Of a stretch of DNA of 44,287 nt, positions 41,794-44,287 are shown one piece after another (the stretch's first letter is position 1; every line of letters starts with the position of its first letter). The notes below the pieces were generated by a model that made no database searches, was not told the DNA's origin, and worked only from the letters and a program-made list of their open reading frames with translations. The DNA lies in assembly GCA_019638615.1 (NCBI GenBank), contig JAHBTL010000048.1, positions 1-44,287 of the forward strand, in the 5' to 3' direction. Source of the stretch: Chitinophagaceae bacterium. GTDB taxonomy: Bacteria > Bacteroidota > Bacteroidia > Chitinophagales > Chitinophagaceae. The position numbers and the translations under genes are program-made.

Positions 41794-43611
41794 TTAATTT
41801 ATACGTTTCCAAACCAGGCCTTCCTGAAATCTGATTTCATTTTGGGTAATACGTTGTATTTGGAATTTTTTCAACTCAGTTCTAACCGAATCTTGCACGC
41901 CAAATACAATAATATTATTTTGCTTTATTTCAAAAGAACGTATATGGGTGGCCATTTGATAAGGATATTGCTCAAGCCGATAAGGAAATATTGCGTAAAA
42001 CGCTTTTTTGTTATTATCAAGTACATACAAGCCATCATTGTCTTGCCAAATACCGGTAAGTGAATCTCCATTTTTATAATTAAAATACCGTGAATTAATC
42101 AATCTTTTTTTAATCATTTCTAATTTCCCCCAGCCTACTTTATTCTTTTCCGGTATTTTTTCGACTTTAACACTTGTTGTATCTTCAGTTGGATTTGGGT
42201 AAGCACGTTTTATAACAGGTATTAATGCCTGAACTATTTGGGAAACAGATTCATATTCTGGCAAAAACTCATACCCCAAGAAACTACTGTACTCTGTCCT
42301 TATTTTCTCATTTACCGGATTCAACTGCCTCCTGAAAACTTTTACAGCCCCAACTTCTTTCCAGTTTTCTGATCTTTTTTTTCGTACATCCACGTATACC
42401 GTTGTTAAATCCATGTCATCACCATATCGATATTCGTAACCTGCAGGTCTGCCTATACTTGTCCAATTGGGAATATAAAACCTTAAATAATCGTCATAAA
42501 CACTTATGTTTCTTTCCGCCATTTGTTTGCCTATGTTTTTTCCAAACTCAAGCATCCGAAGGAGAAAATCATTTTGTTTGGCATATTGTTGTTGTCGAAC
42601 AAAATCAATTTCCGGCCATGCATCTTTATTTACTACTTTAATTATGGGCTCCTCAGTAAAGTCAGGTGCAATCAATGCAACTCGAAGCTGGCGATCTTTC
42701 TGGCTGTTATTCAGCCATGTGTAATTTACAATAAGTAAATAACCTGACGATTGTTCAGGCAGGAGTGGATCACAATTAAATGAGGCTTCCTCAATCAAGG
42801 CTTTCAAACCTATTGGATTCTCATTTTTAAAAATTACCTTTCTAAGCTCCTGTTCTAATATAGAAGCTTCCTTTTCCTGGGAAAATATTCCAGCATTCCA
42901 GAATCCTTTTCGTATATATCCTCTCATACAGCTATCACATTTCCTTATATAAATACCGTAATCATCAGGCAATCCATTCTTCATGCCTCCTTGATAATAA
43001 CCAATTGTAGCACCACCTATATTGTCAAATAAACGTACCGTCCACTTTCCATTAAGTCTACCATCCGACGGAGTTTTATTGGTAAACATGCTGACCGATT
43101 CCGAAAGTTTCTCAAATTTAAAATTAACCTCTTTATTCAATGAAACGCGATAACAGTCACTATCAAGAAATAGCAGCTCCCGGCGGGCCCTGATATTAGG
43201 GTTTGGATACAATGAGGCATTCTGAATATTTAATTCCAAATCGCTAAGCCTATCTGCACAAATACCAGCCGTTGAGATTTTATTTTTGCTTGATTTTAGA
43301 TATTCTTCGGTTGCCAGAACAAACTGATTCTTATTAATGCCTCTGCTAACAAATTGATAATTTGTACGCTTAATCTTGTTGTACGATTTTACCCATTTAT
43401 TGATTTCATTGTCTTCGACCCACAGGGATTTACGATTGCTCACATACATCGAAATAACGTTTCTATAGCCACCCCACATTCCATCTGTAACAATTAATCC
43501 CTTGTCGAGCTCCAGGGCTTCACCACTTATAGATGCATTTAATTGTGAAAAGCCGTTATTTATTAAGAAAAGGGAAAAAAAGGTAACAAATGAAACCTTA
43601 GAAAAAAACAT
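41794..43611 (-). CDS. Secreted protein of unknown function with a MORN-like stretch
   Basis: About 605 residues starting with a signal peptide (MFFSKVSFVTFFSLFLINNGFSQ). No enzyme family was recognised. In the middle, GRLNGKWTVRLFDNIGGATIGYYQ continuing to GLPDDYGIYIRKC resembles MORN-type repeats. The C-terminus is a series of beta-strand-like segments (GIWQDNDGLYVLD, GVQDSVRTELKKFQIQRI). The coding sequence is visibly more AT-rich than its neighbours, hinting at later acquisition. An ATG five codons earlier (43626) is also in frame. It stands alone, facing away from the small gene at 43787. Confidence 0.75.
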   Translation of the reverse strand: MFFSKVSFVTFFSLFLINNGFSQLNASISGEALELDKGLIVTDGMWGGYRNVISMYVSNRKSLWVEDNEINKWVKSYNKIKRTNYQFVSRGINKNQFVLATEEYLKSSKNKISTAGICADRLSDLELNIQNASLYPNPNIRARRELLFLDSDCYRVSLNKEVNFKFEKLSESVSMFTNKTPSDGRLNGKWTVRLFDNIGGATIGYYQGGMKNGLPDDYGIYIRKCDSCMRGYIRKGFWNAGIFSQEKEASILEQELRKVIFKNENPIGLKALIEEASFNCDPLLPEQSSGYLLIVNYTWLNNSQKDRQLRVALIAPDFTEEPIIKVVNKDAWPEIDFVRQQQYAKQNDFLLRMLEFGKNIGKQMAERNISVYDDYLRFYIPNWTSIGRPAGYEYRYGDDMDLTTVYVDVRKKRSENWKEVGAVKVFRRQLNPVNEKIRTEYSSFLGYEFLPEYESVSQIVQALIPVIKRAYPNPTEDTTSVKVEKIPEKNKVGWGKLEMIKKRLINSRYFNYKNGDSLTGIWQDNDGLYVLDNNKKAFYAIFPYRLEQYPYQMATHIRSFEIKQNNIIVFGVQDSVRTELKKFQIQRITQNEIRFQEGLVWKRIN

Positions 43612-43786
43612 GAAATCTTCCTTCATAAAAAAATATTAATCAATTAAGCTTGATATATGAATGTATCGTTTATAAATCTAAAGAAAATATTTTTACATTT
43701 GGGTATCCAAAGGCAGTCTTTTTATCAGCCGTTAACAATAATCCTCCCATTAGAGCTACCAACTTTTTCTCTACAAAATAGAAGAA

Positions 43787-44023
43787 ATGGAAGGTGGTCC
43801 GGAAGAATGGTCTTTAAACAGCCCGGATGGTAACACCGGACTGTTTATGGGATTATCTTCTGAAGCATTTAAAGGCAGCACCTTCAGTCCGTTGAATATT
43901 ATACTTATGCGACCGGACGAACTATTGTATGCTATTGAAAAGGAAAAAGCAGGGCGCATGGAACTTGCAGCACTTTATGTACAACAAGGCAAGTCAACTA
44001 TTTCGAATCTTGAGAAAGCGTAA
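43787..44023 (+). CDS. Hypothetical protein
   Basis: A 78-codon frame that begins MEGGPEEWSLNSPDG and ends AALYVQQGKSTISNLEKA, with a helical, charged second half (RPDELLYAIEKEKAGRMELA). The codon pattern is more protein-like than the overlapping minus-strand frame. A TACATTTG box at 43694-43701 could be its -7 element. No family was recognised. Confidence 0.4.
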   Translation: MEGGPEEWSLNSPDGNTGLFMGLSSEAFKGSTFSPLNIILMRPDELLYAIEKEKAGRMELAALYVQQGKSTISNLEKA

Positions 44024-44287
44024 TATAAAAAGCTATAAATTAAATCGGTTCAACAGGTTGACTTCTTTATCAGCATGACCTAAGGCTATCTATAGGAGGC
44101 GGGCAGGTGGGTGTCACCCGTACTGTAACAATACAATACTATGCAACTTTGTCATGCTTCAGTTGTTGGTGAAAACACACAATTTATCTGCCGAAGGCAT
44201 GACAACGGCGCGGCTGCCGAATACCAGCAGCTAAAGAATTGCTTCTTTGGCCAAATATCTGTATCAACTCAGATGTTGATGCGGGCG
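44024..44287. other. End of window without a recognised gene
   Basis: No gene could be supported in these 264 bases. A small GGGTG/CACCC-type palindrome occurs near 44109-44119, and short open stretches exist in several frames. A gene may begin beyond the window. Confidence 0.4.

Noticed and set aside
43771-43959. 62-codon minus-strand frame overlapping the hypothetical gene at 43787
   Set aside because: Serine/proline-rich shadow-like sequence; the plus-strand frame is more plausible.
27253-44287. Duplicated tRNA-Glu 3' end as an attachment site
   Set aside because: No second copy of the tRNA 3' end and no integrase gene were seen in the window.

Overview
The window looks like chromosome from a Bacteroidota bacterium, most likely family Chitinophagaceae. 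The evidence is a type IX secretion (T9SS) type-B C-terminal domain, Bacteroidota-style promoters (TTG, about 20 nt, TAnnTTTG) at a tRNA and several genes, weak Shine-Dalgarno use, and the protein families present. This placement rests on sequence features, not on a database match.

Region 1 (1-8.9 kb) is mostly housekeeping: a DMT exporter, dapD with a clear terminator, a divergent YrdC/Sua5 gene, a GT9 heptosyltransferase, an Ig-repeat T9SS cargo gene that has lost its 5' end, a 7TMR-DISM hybrid histidine kinase and an AraC regulator.

Region 2 (8.0-20 kb) is a sugar catabolic locus, all on the minus strand. In transcription order it holds a secreted GH78 rhamnosidase, a second secreted GH78, an SDR, a metal-dependent cyclase-fold hydrolase, a zinc alcohol dehydrogenase, a CtBP-like 2-hydroxyacid dehydrogenase, a GRP/ureide-permease-like transporter and the AraC regulator. 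Together they suggest release of L-rhamnose or a related deoxysugar, uptake, and oxidation. No isomerase, kinase, dehydratase, aldolase or SusC/SusD pair is present here, so the route is not a standard rhamnose pathway as seen in this window. Diverged copies of a 74-bp repeat lie upstream of the AraC gene and upstream of the operon-proximal GH78.

Region 3 (20-27.4 kb) is core metabolism: OsmC, a MetZ-type sulfhydrylase, a SnoaL-like lipoprotein, an ABC exporter, pgk, gap and tRNA-Glu(UUC) with its own promoter and terminator.

Region 4 (27.5-41.7 kb) is a plus-strand stress and metal block: arsR-arsM-arsC with paired ArsR-type operators and a possible small coupled membrane peptide, two dissimilar P-type ATPases, a universal stress protein, a 16-cysteine copper-binding bundle protein, topoisomerase IB, a secreted sorbosone dehydrogenase-like protein, a lipoprotein and a CinA-type amidase. 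It also contains decayed genes: a UspA tail joined to an AI-2E transporter fragment, and a frameshifted gene at 39.1-39.4 kb. A complete TPP riboswitch plus terminator lies on the minus strand with no thiamine gene downstream of it. The mix of accessory functions, gene debris and an orphan riboswitch suggests an island that has been repeatedly rearranged, although no integrase or attachment-site duplication was seen.

Region 5 (41.8-44.3 kb) holds an AT-rich gene for a secreted protein of unknown function with a MORN-like stretch, and a short hypothetical gene.
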